Notes: a model not told the origin generated them from the letters alone. A stretch of DNA of 34,419 nt from CAZFAI01 sp964516555 (GCA_964516555.1 CAZFAI010000004.1:1-34419), one strand, 5' to 3'; positions 1 through 9,408 are shown, counted from the first letter of the stretch. Program-made: numbers and translations.

Positions 1-2281
1 AGTGAAATCAGCACGGCGGACACAAATATCCCGATTAATTTCTTCATTAAATACTTTCTTTAGGTCTAATCAACTATCAGCAATTTTAGATCAGACTAAT
101 CCTTTGTCTGAACTCGATCTATTAAGAAGAGTTACTGTTGTTGGAGTTGGCGGATTAACCCGGGAAAGAGCAGCATTCTCAATAAGAGACGTTCACAGTT
201 CACAGTATGGACGTATTTGTACCGTCAGATCTCCTGAAGGCCCGAATATCGGTTTGGTTACTTATCTTGCTCTCTATGCAAAAGTAAATAAATACGGTTT
301 TCTGGAAGCCCCTTTCCGTAAAGTAGAAAAAGATTCAAAAGGTTACCGGGTATCCGATGATTCTTATTATCTGGATGCTGACGATGAATATGATACACCC
401 ATCACCCATCTTGGTATAGATATCGACGAAAAAGGTTATATCAAGCAGGAGTGGGTTCCTCTGAGACATAAAAGCGAATTTGTTGAGGGTCCTGTTGAAT
501 CAGCACAATACATCGACATGGTTCCGAATCAAATTGTTGGAGCATCAGCTTCATTAATTCCATTCGTAGATCATGATGACGCTACACGGGCTCTTATGGG
601 TTCTCACATGCAGACGCAGGCAGTCCCGCTTATTAAACCGGAGGCTCCGATAATCGGTACCGGAATGGAAAAAGATATCGCTACTGCAATGAGCCGTACG
701 GTGTTGGCTAATCGTGATGGCAAAGTAGTCTATGTCGACAGCGACAAGATTGTCGTGGAACTTAACAAGAAATCAAGCAACGTTGAAAATACTGATCATA
801 GTTCCATTAGCGATGATGGTAAATATGAAACATATAGTTTGGTCAAATTCGAAAGAACCTCACCGTATGGAACCAGCTATAACCAAAAGGCCGCTGTATT
901 CGTTGGTGACATTGTCAAAGCTGGGGACCTTTTAATTGATGGTCCTTCAACTGATGGTGGCGAATTATCAATCGGCCGAAATTTATTGGTTGCTTATGCA
1001 TCCATTGATGGATTAACTTTTGAAGACTCTTTTTTGATATCTGACAGAATCGTAAAGCAGGATGTTCTTACCAATATTCAAATCTACGAGTATGCAGCCC
1101 AAGTTGTAGAGACAAAACTTGGTAGTGAAGAATTGACTCGCGACATTCCCAATGTATCCGAAAATGAATTATCTAAATTAACTGATGACGGTATCGTTAT
1201 GATCGGTGCCAATGTCGGCCCCAACGACATTCTGGTCGGAAAGGTTGAACCCCGGGGCGAAAAAGAATTAACTTCCGAAGAAAGACTCCTACGAGCAATT
1301 TTTGGCGAAAAAGCACGCGAAGTCAAGGATACTTCTCTTCGTGTACCCAATGGTGAGGGTGGAGTTGTAATCAAAGTTGATGTTTTAGATAAAGACAAAG
1401 GTGACGAACTTGATCCTGGTGTCAACAAAATTGTCAAAGTATATGTCGCTCAAATGAGAAGAATCCAGGAGGGAGATAAAATTGCCGGTCGACATGGAAA
1501 TAAAGGTGTTATCTGCAGAATTATGCCTGAATATGACATGCCTCGGATGGAGGATGGTACTCCGGTTGATATGGTTGTTTCACCTCTTTCAGTTATTGCC
1601 CGTATGAATTTAGGACAAGTTTTGGAAGCTATCCTTGGACATGCCGGATATAAGTTGAACAAAAAATACGCCGTTCCTGTTTTTGAGAAATACAGTGAAG
1701 AAGTAATCGGACAAGAGTTAGAGAAAGCTGGACTACCTATCACTGGAAAAATTCAGCTTTATGATGGTCGTACCGGAGAATCTTACGATCAAAAAACACT
1801 GGTCGGTGTCGGTTATATTCTTAAGTTAGTCCATATGGTGGACGACAAAGTCCACTCCAGGTCTACCGGTCCTTACTCACTAGTTACCCAACAACCTCTG
1901 GGAGGAAAAGCCAGAATGGGAGGTCAAAGACTTGGAGAAATGGAAGTCTGGGCACTGGAATCTCATCGTGCCGCTCATACCTTACAGGAAATGTTGACAC
2001 TAAAATCAGATGATATTGAAGGTAGGACAAAAGCCTTTCAGTCGATCATCAAAGGTACGCCAATTCCTGAGCCCGCAATTCCAGAGTCGTTTAAGGTTCT
2101 TACCAAAGAACTAGCTGGATTGGGACTTGATATCTCTCCGGTTGGTGTAGTCGAAGAGGAAGAGCCGACTTTGGAGGAACAAGAAGACGTCAATATATTA
2201 GAGGCTGAAACTGCAACAATTAAAGCCGAGCCATCGGACAGTCAGCCCGAATTTACTGAATCCAAGAAGGAGAAAGAATAA
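1..2281 (+). CDS. rpoB: DNA-directed RNA polymerase subunit beta (5' truncated by window edge)
   Basis: This is the beta subunit of RNA polymerase, which forms the catalytic cleft with beta-prime. Roughly the last 759 residues are visible. The reading frame is open at the left edge, so the GTG at position 2 is an internal Val codon, not a start. Visible landmarks are the rifampicin-pocket segment (window residues 21-48), the PEGPNIGL block, the active-site KIAGRHGNKG motif (window residues 493-502), and the C-terminal clamp-binding segment VDDKVHSRSTGPYSL with TLQEML. An acidic tail of about 50 residues follows the conserved C-terminus. rpoC starts one base after the stop. Oddity: several rifampicin-contact residues are not the usual ones (see findings). 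The family assignment is certain. Confidence 0.98.
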   Translation, partial: VKSARRTQISRLISSLNTFFRSNQLSAILDQTNPLSELDLLRRVTVVGVGGLTRERAAFSIRDVHSSQYGRICTVRSPEGPNIGLVTYLALYAKVNKYGFLEAPFRKVEKDSKGYRVSDDSYYLDADDEYDTPITHLGIDIDEKGYIKQEWVPLRHKSEFVEGPVESAQYIDMVPNQIVGASASLIPFVDHDDATRALMGSHMQTQAVPLIKPEAPIIGTGMEKDIATAMSRTVLANRDGKVVYVDSDKIVVELNKKSSNVENTDHSSISDDGKYETYSLVKFERTSPYGTSYNQKAAVFVGDIVKAGDLLIDGPSTDGGELSIGRNLLVAYASIDGLTFEDSFLISDRIVKQDVLTNIQIYEYAAQVVETKLGSEELTRDIPNVSENELSKLTDDGIVMIGANVGPNDILVGKVEPRGEKELTSEERLLRAIFGEKAREVKDTSLRVPNGEGGVVIKVDVLDKDKGDELDPGVNKIVKVYVAQMRRIQEGDKIAGRHGNKGVICRIMPEYDMPRMEDGTPVDMVVSPLSVIARMNLGQVLEAILGHAGYKLNKKYAVPVFEKYSEEVIGQELEKAGLPITGKIQLYDGRTGESYDQKTLVGVGYILKLVHMVDDKVHSRSTGPYSLVTQQPLGGKARMGGQRLGEMEVWALESHRAAHTLQEMLTLKSDDIEGRTKAFQSIIKGTPIPEPAIPESFKVLTKELAGLGLDISPVGVVEEEEPTLEEQEDVNILEAETATIKAEPSDSQPEFTESKKEKE

Positions 2282-2282
2282 A

Positions 2283-5200
2283 ATGTTTAAATATAAAAAT
2301 ATGATTGATTTTAGCGGATTGCAAATAAAATTAGCCTCTCCTGAGGAAATTTTAGAATGGTCCCACGGCGAAGTAACAAAACCCGAGACTATTAACTATC
2401 GAAGCTGGAGGCCCGAAAAAGACGGTCTCTTCTGTGAGAAAATATTCGGACCCAGCCGCGATTATGAGTGTTACTGTGGAAAATACAAGAAAATTAGATT
2501 TAAAGGGGTAATCTGTGACAAATGCGGTGTTGAAGTAACCACTTCTAAAGTAAGAAGAGAGAGGATGGGTCACATTACCCTGGCTGCTCCGGTAACTCAT
2601 CTTTGGTACCTCAGAAATACTCCCTCTCCCATAAGTGTAATTTTGGATATTCCCCAAAAAGAACTTGAATCTGTTGTCTATTTCACTAAATATTTGGTAA
2701 CTTCGGTAAACAATGACAGGCGAAAGGAAGCACATCAGAATCTTGCGGAGAATGCTAACCAAAGACTTGCTCAAATTGATAACGATACTAAAGAGGCAAT
2801 CAAAAGCAAAACAGAATTCGACAAAAAGGAAAAAGAAGAGCTGGAGTCAAAAATAAAAAACAAAGATCAGCTTTCTATTGCACTGGAAGAAAGAGACGTC
2901 CGTCTCAAGCAGGATATTCAAAAACTGGAAAACAAAGCATTAACCGAAAAAAATCGGGTTGAAAGTTTAGCTAAATTCCTTGAAGACAAGATAAAGTCAC
3001 TCGAGGTTCTGTCTGTACTAACCGACGAAGAAAGTTTCTATTTGGGGCAGTTCAAGGCCGATATCTTTTTTGAATCACAAATGGGAGCTGAAGCCATTCA
3101 GTCAGTCCTAAGCGATATTGATCTGCCGGCAACCGTCAAAAATCTTAAAAAGGAACTCAGCAAGACCAGCAGCAAGCTCAAGAAAAAGAAAATCATGTAC
3201 AAAATTAGAATTCTAAATGGCATGATTGACAACAAAATAGAGCCCGTGTGGATGATTATGGCCAATGTCCCTGTTATTCCACCCGATCTCCGACCGATGG
3301 TTCAGCTTACCGGTGGACGTTTTGCCACTTCAGACTTAAATGATCTTTATCGAAGATTAATAAACCGTAACAATCGTCTTAAAAAATTGATTAAACTTGG
3401 TGCTCCCGAAATTATTCTTCGCAACGAAAAAAGAATGCTTCAGGAGTCAGTCGACACTTTAATTGACGCTCAGAAAAGTGCCAAAAATAAAAGAAGAAAT
3501 TCGAAAAGAACCCCAAGATCACTTTCTGATCTCTTGCGAAGCAAAAAAGGTCGCTTCCGAAGGAATCTTTTGGGTAAAAGAGTTGATTACTCCGGCCGTT
3601 CAGTCATCGTAGTGGGTCCCGAGTTAAAACTTGACGAAGTTGGTCTTCCCAAGGAGATTGCTCTGGAAATGTACCGCCCCTTCATTTTGCGTGAATTGAT
3701 GATGACGGGCCTTGCACCTAACATCCGCAGTGCCAAAAATTTAATTGATAGAAGGGTTAATGAAGTCTACGATATTCTTGAAACAGTAACAAAGGATAGC
3801 CATGTTTTACTAAACCGCGCCCCAACCCTTCATAAGCTGTCAATTCAGGCTTTCAAGCCGATACTGACTGATGGTTTAGCCATCAGACTGCACCCTTGCG
3901 TTTGTAAAGGTTTCAATGCCGATTTTGATGGAGATCAGATGGGTGTTCATTTACCTTTGTCCCAAGCCGCTCAAAACGAAGCCGCAGAACTGATGCTGCC
4001 ATCAAAGAATTTGCTTAAACCTGCAGATGGAAGCCCAATTTCAGTACCTACTCAGGAAATGGCTGTTGGTTGTTATTACATCACTTCCGTTAGGGTCGAA
4101 GATACAAGCAAAGAAAGTAACGAAGGATTCGACGATGTTCCGCTTTTTGCCGACATCGAAGACTTGGAGTTGGCATACCAATCAAAAAAGATTGGCCTTC
4201 GCGAGCTACTGGGTGTTAGGGTTAACGGCAAGCTTCTAAAGACCACCTATGGCCGTATAATCTTCAATCGTATTCTTCCAGAAGAATTTGAGTTTATGAA
4301 TGTAGCTGTGGCTGGAAGTAAAGCAGTCAATGATCTTATCGTAAAATCCCTGGAGATTGCTGGACAGGAAAAAACTGTCAAATTAATAGATAGTCTGAAA
4401 GATATGGGATTCTACGGTTTTACTCTCTCAGGACTCTCAATTTCCATGGCTGACTGCGGTTATCTTCCTGAAAAAGAAAAGATCATTTCCCAAGCCAACA
4501 AAAGAGTTGCTGAAATTGAAGAAAATTTCAAGATGGGTCTTATTAGTAATGATGAAAAGCGTCGTCTTAGTCAAAATGTTTGGATGGAAATTACCGAAGA
4601 AATTGCCGAGAAAACCTGGGCCACACTTGACACTGATTCTCCCATAAGAATTGTCTCTGCAGCAGGTATCAAGCGTGCCTCTAAGGATCAAATTAAACAA
4701 CTTTCTGGTATGAGAGGACTAATGGTAGATCCCACCGGACGTATTGTCCAATTACCAACCAAGTCAAACTTCCGCGAAGGTTTGTCGGTATACGAATACG
4801 TTACTGGTGCCCGTGGTACCAGAAAAGGTTTAGCTGACACGGCTTTAAAAACAGCTGACGCCGGTTACCTTACCAGAAGGCTTGTCGATGCCGCTCACGT
4901 TTCTATTATTCGGGAAGAAGATTGTGGTACCTCCAAATTTATTACCATTGAAAAAACTGAAAAAGGTCGCGAAAGATTCTTTGGCCGCAGGATTCTAGGA
5001 AGAATTCTAGCCAACGACGTTGTTGATCCAAAAACAAACGAAATTATCGCCAAGAAGAACGGATTAGTAGACGATGATTTAGTCGAGAAAATTGAAAATA
5101 GCGAGATTTTAGCCGTTGATGTAAGGTCTCCCCTAGTTTGTAGGGCGAAGTATGGCCTTTGCCAACATTGTTATGGTTGGGACATGTCCACGCGGGATAT

Positions 5201-6035
5201 GGTCGATATTGGTGTTCCGGTTGGTGTAATTGCCGCCCAATCTATTGGCGAACCAGGTACTCAATTAACACTCAGAACCAAACATACCGGAGGTGTCGTC
5301 GGTGTCGACGTTACTCAGGGTCTTCCTCGTGTTCAGGAATTATTTGAGGTCCGAACACCTAAACTGCCTTCACCGTTAGCTGAAGTCAGTGGACGGGTCA
5401 AAATCAAAGAGACAATTGACGGCTATGAAATTAAGTTGAGTGGTAAGGACAAAAATAACGCCACAAAAGTTGTCACCTATCTTCTCCCTCAGGGTATTAC
5501 CTTATTGGTTTCTGACGGAGACCTGGTTGCCCAGGGTACTCAGCTTTCTTCCGGTTCTCTTGATGTTCGAGAGGTAATGGATATCAAAGGAGTCGAAGCA
5601 GCTCAGAAGTATTTAATTAACAGCATCCAGGCTGTTTATGAGTCTCAGGGAATAACCATCCACGACAAACACCTTGAAGTTATAGTCAAAGAAATGAGTG
5701 ACAAATTAAAGATCGAAGATCCTGGTGACACTAACTTCTTATATGGTCAAACCGTAACCAGAGCAGTTTACTTGAATGAGAACGAAAAAGTAAAAGCCAA
5801 AAAAGGTAAGCCGGCCAAAGGAAGAAAAGTTCTGCTTGGACTTATCCAATCTGCACTTACTACCGGTTCGTGGCTATCCGCTGCTTCATTCCAGCAAACG
5901 ACCAATGTTTTAACGGAAGCTTCCCTGTTGGCTGAAGTCGACAACTTGATTGGCCTCAAAGAAAATGTTATTATCGGACGTCTGATACCAGTTAATAAAG
6001 AAATAACACAGGAAACAAATAATGCCGACATTTAA
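2283..6035 (+). CDS. rpoC: DNA-directed RNA polymerase subunit beta-prime
   Basis: This is the catalytic largest subunit of RNA polymerase, 1250 residues. The N-terminal zinc ribbon is C63, C65, C78, C81. The catalytic Mg-binding NADFDGD motif is at residues 545-551 (Asp 547, 549, 551). A second zinc site is visible in the C-terminal half (DCGTSKF, then VCRAKYGLCQHC). The bridge helix/trigger loop region reads GVIAAQSIGEPGTQ followed by LTLRTKHTGG without a large insertion. A charged, probably coiled-coil stretch occupies residues 150-250. The ATG at 2283 is chosen because an AAGGAG ribosome site ends about 10 bases upstream, inside the rpoB tail. rpoB and rpoC are separate, not fused. The gene end overlaps rpsL by 14 bases, so the two are cotranscribed. 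Confidence 0.98.
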   Translation: MFKYKNMIDFSGLQIKLASPEEILEWSHGEVTKPETINYRSWRPEKDGLFCEKIFGPSRDYECYCGKYKKIRFKGVICDKCGVEVTTSKVRRERMGHITLAAPVTHLWYLRNTPSPISVILDIPQKELESVVYFTKYLVTSVNNDRRKEAHQNLAENANQRLAQIDNDTKEAIKSKTEFDKKEKEELESKIKNKDQLSIALEERDVRLKQDIQKLENKALTEKNRVESLAKFLEDKIKSLEVLSVLTDEESFYLGQFKADIFFESQMGAEAIQSVLSDIDLPATVKNLKKELSKTSSKLKKKKIMYKIRILNGMIDNKIEPVWMIMANVPVIPPDLRPMVQLTGGRFATSDLNDLYRRLINRNNRLKKLIKLGAPEIILRNEKRMLQESVDTLIDAQKSAKNKRRNSKRTPRSLSDLLRSKKGRFRRNLLGKRVDYSGRSVIVVGPELKLDEVGLPKEIALEMYRPFILRELMMTGLAPNIRSAKNLIDRRVNEVYDILETVTKDSHVLLNRAPTLHKLSIQAFKPILTDGLAIRLHPCVCKGFNADFDGDQMGVHLPLSQAAQNEAAELMLPSKNLLKPADGSPISVPTQEMAVGCYYITSVRVEDTSKESNEGFDDVPLFADIEDLELAYQSKKIGLRELLGVRVNGKLLKTTYGRIIFNRILPEEFEFMNVAVAGSKAVNDLIVKSLEIAGQEKTVKLIDSLKDMGFYGFTLSGLSISMADCGYLPEKEKIISQANKRVAEIEENFKMGLISNDEKRRLSQNVWMEITEEIAEKTWATLDTDSPIRIVSAAGIKRASKDQIKQLSGMRGLMVDPTGRIVQLPTKSNFREGLSVYEYVTGARGTRKGLADTALKTADAGYLTRRLVDAAHVSIIREEDCGTSKFITIEKTEKGRERFFGRRILGRILANDVVDPKTNEIIAKKNGLVDDDLVEKIENSEILAVDVRSPLVCRAKYGLCQHCYGWDMSTRDMVDIGVPVGVIAAQSIGEPGTQLTLRTKHTGGVVGVDVTQGLPRVQELFEVRTPKLPSPLAEVSGRVKIKETIDGYEIKLSGKDKNNATKVVTYLLPQGITLLVSDGDLVAQGTQLSSGSLDVREVMDIKGVEAAQKYLINSIQAVYESQGITIHDKHLEVIVKEMSDKLKIEDPGDTNFLYGQTVTRAVYLNENEKVKAKKGKPAKGRKVLLGLIQSALTTGSWLSAASFQQTTNVLTEASLLAEVDNLIGLKENVIIGRLIPVNKEITQETNNADI

Positions 6036-6444
6036 CCAGTTAATTAAAAAGGGTCGAAAAAAGAGGTCTTTTAAAGTCAAAGCCGGAGCTCTCCGGGATA
6101 ACTTTAATAGTATCAAAAACCAAACCGTTGAGACTTGCAATCCCCAAAAGAAAGGGGTTGTCACAGTGGTCAAAACGATGACACCCAAAAAGCCTCATTC
6201 GGCATTAAGGAAAGTGGCCAAGGTCAAGCTTAGCAACCGCACCCAGGTTACTGCTTATATCCCGGGTGTAGGTCATAATTTGGCTGAACACGGTATAGTT
6301 TCTATCCGTGGAGGCAGAGTAAGAGATTTACCTGGTATCCGCTATCGTATCATTCGGGGTAAATATGACTCCGGTGCCGTAGCTGGAAGAATGCAATCCA
6401 GAAGTAAATATGGTGCCAAAAAACCCACAACAAAAACAGAATAA
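6022..6444 (+). CDS. rpsL: 30S ribosomal protein S12
   Basis: S12 lies at the decoding centre of the small subunit. This copy has 140 residues, longer than the E. coli form because of about 16 extra residues before the TPKKP block. That insertion is of the kind seen in Gram-positive S12. The decoding loop TPKKPHSALRKV (residues 54-65) and the GGRVRDLPG loop (97-105) are present. The second loop has Arg101 where bacterial S12 normally has Lys (E. coli K87), a position linked to streptomycin resistance (see findings). The start lies inside rpoC. rpsG follows after a 24-base gap with no clear ribosome site. Confidence 0.98.
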   Translation: MPTFNQLIKKGRKKRSFKVKAGALRDNFNSIKNQTVETCNPQKKGVVTVVKTMTPKKPHSALRKVAKVKLSNRTQVTAYIPGVGHNLAEHGIVSIRGGRVRDLPGIRYRIIRGKYDSGAVAGRMQSRSKYGAKKPTTKTE

Positions 6445-6468
6445 TATTTTAAAAAACATAATTAATAT

Positions 6469-6951
6469 ATGGCAAGAAAAGGACCCGCAAAAATTAGGCA
6501 AGTAGAACCCGATAAAGTCTACAACAGCCAGATAGTTAGCAAAATAATTAATTACATTATGCTTGACGGCAACAAGAGCGCTGCCTCGACTCAGGTTCAT
6601 AATGCTCTGGAGATTTTAAAAAAAGAATTTCCCAAGGAAGAGGTTCTGACCACTCTGGAACAGTCTCTTGATAATATTAAGCCAAAAGTGGAAGTTAGGC
6701 CCAGAAGAATTGGCGGTGCAGTCTATCAAGTCCCAACTCCGGTTCGTGGTAATCGTCAAAGCTCTTTGGCTATAAGATGGCTTGTTACTGCCGCCCGTGC
6801 AAGGAGCAATAGCCAATATCACACTTTTGCTGAAAAATTAGCTGCCGAACTCATGGCCGCCATGAATAATGAGGGTTCGGCCATTACCAAAAGAGTCGAG
6901 GTGGAAAGGATGGCTGATGCCAACAAAGCCTTTGCCCACTTGCGTTGGTAA
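6469..6951 (+). CDS. rpsG: 30S ribosomal protein S7
   Basis: S7 nucleates assembly of the 30S head by binding the 3' major domain of 16S rRNA, and it contacts E-site tRNA. The protein has 160 residues, close to the usual 156. It shows the family blocks VEVRPRRIGGAVYQVP, the RRxGG-type rRNA-binding loop, RWLV, AARAR and the C-terminal KRVEVERMADANKAFAHLRW end. The ATG at 6469 starts the conserved MARKGPA N-terminus. It is the last ribosomal gene of the rpoB-rpoC-rpsL-rpsG block. In most bacteria fusA would follow directly; here three unrelated genes come first. Confidence 0.97.
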   Translation: MARKGPAKIRQVEPDKVYNSQIVSKIINYIMLDGNKSAASTQVHNALEILKKEFPKEEVLTTLEQSLDNIKPKVEVRPRRIGGAVYQVPTPVRGNRQSSLAIRWLVTAARARSNSQYHTFAEKLAAELMAAMNNEGSAITKRVEVERMADANKAFAHLRW

Positions 6952-6977
6952 AGAAAATTAGCCATACTAATACTAGG

Positions 6978-8375
6978 ATGCAAATATTTGCCAAGCCTAA
7001 AGTTGTCATCTGGCCTAAGTCACAGACTGTCGAAATATATCTCAATAGAAAAGATAACAATACGATCACTTTCGACCTTAACTTATGGGAAGATACTACT
7101 GAAGCTAACTTACAACCACTCGAGTTTTATCTGAAACAAAACAAAATTAGCCGTTGTTCAGTGCTAATTCCCGACGATATTGTTCTGACAAAGTCATTTA
7201 TCTACGACACCAAAATTGACTCAATTGAAAAAAAGGACGTTATCGGATTAGCAGAAAGCTTCGTTTCTTTTAAAATCGACAATGACTCAATCGAATACAA
7301 TTTAGTTCAGGATACAGACAAAACTCTTATTCAGTCACGAATATTTGATAAGTCAAAACTAGATGTATTTCGTTCAAACATATCCAAACTCAACCTGGAA
7401 GTTGAAACCATGGTCCCTGTATCACAGTCAATCGCAGCAACCATAAGCCGGATTTATGACCAGGAATATTTCTTGGTATATCCCTTAAACGACACTGAAT
7501 ACACCCTTCTTCTGGCTCGGGCTGATTCTGTATTTCTGACCAACAATGTCAAAGGTCCTTCTTTAGACATCCAAAAAACCATTAACTATTCCAATCTTTA
7601 TTTTAACGAAGCGACAAAAAAAATCTTCTTACCAAGTGAAGAAGTTGAATACAACTCAACCAGCAAACTCGACAACACTGTCTTTTCTGATTCCCAAATA
7701 GCCATCCGGTTTTCTAAACCGGCCAATCTGCCGCTTCCTGTACTGGGACTTTTACTGGATACCAATCGCCAGCCTACTGGTATAATAAAGACACCAACAT
7801 CAGAGTTAGAAGTTAGTCCAACATCTGTAAAACCTATGAATGCAGCAAAAAAGAACATTTTACCGATTGTAGCCGTGTTCGTTTTCACAGCCGCAATCGC
7901 ATCAGTTATTATTTGGTTTGTTTTAAACAAGAACTCCACGGCAGATATCGAATCTCCGGTTTCTCAAAACCAACCTCAGGATATCCCCGTTGTGGAGTAC
8001 TTTCCGACAGAAATACCGGAACCTACCCCCACTCTTGAGCCAATAGATAAAGATTTAAAAATTCAGGTACTAAATGCCACTGATATTAACGGACAAGCTG
8101 CTACTCTAAAGCAAAGACTCGCCGCCCTGGGTTTTACCAGCATTGCTGTCGGCAACAGTAATGAGAAGCTATCTTCAAATCAAGTAAAGACTAAGCCTTC
8201 ATTGGCAACTCAGTCAGCATATTTTGAAGAAAATCTGGATTTCGACGCCACTTTTGCTTCTACTTTAAGTGAAACAGGAACATACGATCTGGTATTCATG
8301 ATCGGGCAAGATCTGAGCGAAAATAGTAGCGCCACCCCAACAGCTAGCCCTACAGACATTGAGGAATTGGAATAA
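6978..8375 (+). CDS. Bitopic membrane protein: GspL/PilM-like N-terminal part plus LytR_C-like C-terminal domain
   Basis: The product has 465 residues from the ATG at 6978. An alternative TTG at 6945 would overlap rpsG and has no ribosome site, so the ATG is preferred. Residues 1-290 have alternating beta/alpha composition resembling the actin-like cytoplasmic part of GspL/PilM pilus and secretion proteins (inferred by eye). Residues 294-316 form one hydrophobic membrane segment (start LPIVAVFVFTAAI). A Pro/Thr/Glu-rich linker follows. Residues 360-442 match a LytR_C-type domain: IQVLNATDINGQAATLKQRL near its start and YDLVFMIGQDL near its end. The predicted topology is cytoplasmic N-terminus and external C-terminus. 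The role is unknown; an envelope or pilus-assembly function is a guess from topology. Confidence 0.85.
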   Translation: MQIFAKPKVVIWPKSQTVEIYLNRKDNNTITFDLNLWEDTTEANLQPLEFYLKQNKISRCSVLIPDDIVLTKSFIYDTKIDSIEKKDVIGLAESFVSFKIDNDSIEYNLVQDTDKTLIQSRIFDKSKLDVFRSNISKLNLEVETMVPVSQSIAATISRIYDQEYFLVYPLNDTEYTLLLARADSVFLTNNVKGPSLDIQKTINYSNLYFNEATKKIFLPSEEVEYNSTSKLDNTVFSDSQIAIRFSKPANLPLPVLGLLLDTNRQPTGIIKTPTSELEVSPTSVKPMNAAKKNILPIVAVFVFTAAIASVIIWFVLNKNSTADIESPVSQNQPQDIPVVEYFPTEIPEPTPTLEPIDKDLKIQVLNATDINGQAATLKQRLAALGFTSIAVGNSNEKLSSNQVKTKPSLATQSAYFEENLDFDATFASTLSETGTYDLVFMIGQDLSENSSATPTASPTDIEELE

Positions 8376-8385
8376 TTCCGTAAGT

Positions 8386-8391
8386 TATACT
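8386..8391 (+). promoter_or_regulatory. Candidate -10 box of rfbB, leaderless geometry
   Basis: TATACT lies six bases upstream of the rfbB ATG at 8398 and matches the -10 consensus at 5 of 6 positions. A transcript starting the usual 6-8 bases downstream would begin at or beside the ATG. No convincing -35 hexamer is visible and there is no ribosome-binding site, so the call rests on the -10 and on the same arrangement elsewhere in the window. Confidence 0.45.
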
Positions 8392-8397
8392 TATTTT

Positions 8398-9408
8398 ATG
8401 AAAATACTAATAACAGGCGGGTTAGGGTTTATTGGATCTAACTTTATTAGAAGATGGGTAAAATCTCATCCACAAGATCAGATTGTTAACTTAGACAATA
8501 TCACCTACGCCGCTAACCGCGAAAGCCTGAAAGACATAGAGGCAAGCCCCAATTATGTTTTTATAAAGGGCGATATTTGTGACACCGCTATTGTTGATAA
8601 AGCCATGGACGGGGTTGACATTGTTGTTCATTTTGCTGCTGAGTCTCACGTGGACCGCTCAATTAATGATCCGGCACTTTTTGTAAAAACCAACGTTCTG
8701 GGTACTTATATTCTTCTCCAAAGCGCCTACAAAAACAAAGTTTCTCGCTTCCATCACATTTCTACCGATGAAGTCTTTGGTTCTGTCACTCTTGGCGCGA
8801 TCGATCAGTTTAGGGAAAACACTCACTATAATCCCAGCAGTCCATACTCTGCCAGCAAAGCTTCGTCAGATCATTTTGTTAGGGCTTTTGGCAAGACCTT
8901 CAATCTCCCCACTACCATCTCCAACTGTTCCAACAATTATGGTCCATATCAAAATCCGGAAAAATTTATTCCGCGCATGATAACTAATCTCCTCGATGGC
9001 AAAAAAGTACCAGTTTACGGAGAAGGTCTCAACCTTCGTGACTGGCTCTACGTCGAGGATCATTGCAGCGCAATTGAAGCAATAGTTATGAGGGGCAAAA
9101 TAGGGGAGACCTACTGTGTTGGCGGACTAAAGGGCGGCGAGAGTAATATCAAAATTGTCAAGACAGTTCTGGGGATCCTTGGTTTAGACGACTCATGGAT
9201 AGAATATGTTCCGGACCGTCCGGCGCATGATAATTATTCTGTTGACTGGTCGAAAATTAAGCAGGATCTCGGCTGGCAGCCTTCCTTTGACCTTGAATCG
9301 GGTCTCCGGGCGACCATTGATTGGTACAAGGAAAATGAGTCCTGGTGGCGCCGTTCCAAGACTGAAGCCGAGCAGTTTTACCAGCAACTTTCCCAAAAGA
9401 AAATTTAG
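8398..9408 (+). CDS. rfbB: dTDP-glucose 4,6-dehydratase
   Basis: This enzyme converts dTDP-glucose to dTDP-4-keto-6-deoxyglucose, the committed step toward dTDP-rhamnose and other deoxysugars for surface glycans. It has 336 residues of the short-chain dehydrogenase (extended) fold. The NAD-binding GGLGFIG is at residues 7-13, AAESHVDRSI at 80-89, the catalytic TDE at 123-125, and the Y150-xxx-K154 catalytic pair. SNCSNNYGPYQ is also typical of RmlB. A more upstream in-frame start at 8359 would overlap the previous gene and add a non-family N-terminus, so the ATG at 8398 is used. No rmlA, rmlC or rmlD is in view. The stop overlaps the convergent oxidoreductase gene by 4 bases. RmlB is far more likely than a UDP-sugar epimerase because of TDEVFG. 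Confidence 0.95.
   Translation: MKILITGGLGFIGSNFIRRWVKSHPQDQIVNLDNITYAANRESLKDIEASPNYVFIKGDICDTAIVDKAMDGVDIVVHFAAESHVDRSINDPALFVKTNVLGTYILLQSAYKNKVSRFHHISTDEVFGSVTLGAIDQFRENTHYNPSSPYSASKASSDHFVRAFGKTFNLPTTISNCSNNYGPYQNPEKFIPRMITNLLDGKKVPVYGEGLNLRDWLYVEDHCSAIEAIVMRGKIGETYCVGGLKGGESNIKIVKTVLGILGLDDSWIEYVPDRPAHDNYSVDWSKIKQDLGWQPSFDLESGLRATIDWYKENESWWRRSKTEAEQFYQQLSQKKI

Noticed and set aside
2..4. GTG at position 2 as the rpoB start
   Set aside because: The conserved beta-subunit sequence is already in its middle here and the frame is open to the window edge, so the codon is an internal Val.
6945..6977. TTG start extending the GspL/LytR_C-like protein by 11 residues
   Set aside because: It overlaps the rpsG end, has no ribosome site, and an ATG follows at 6978.
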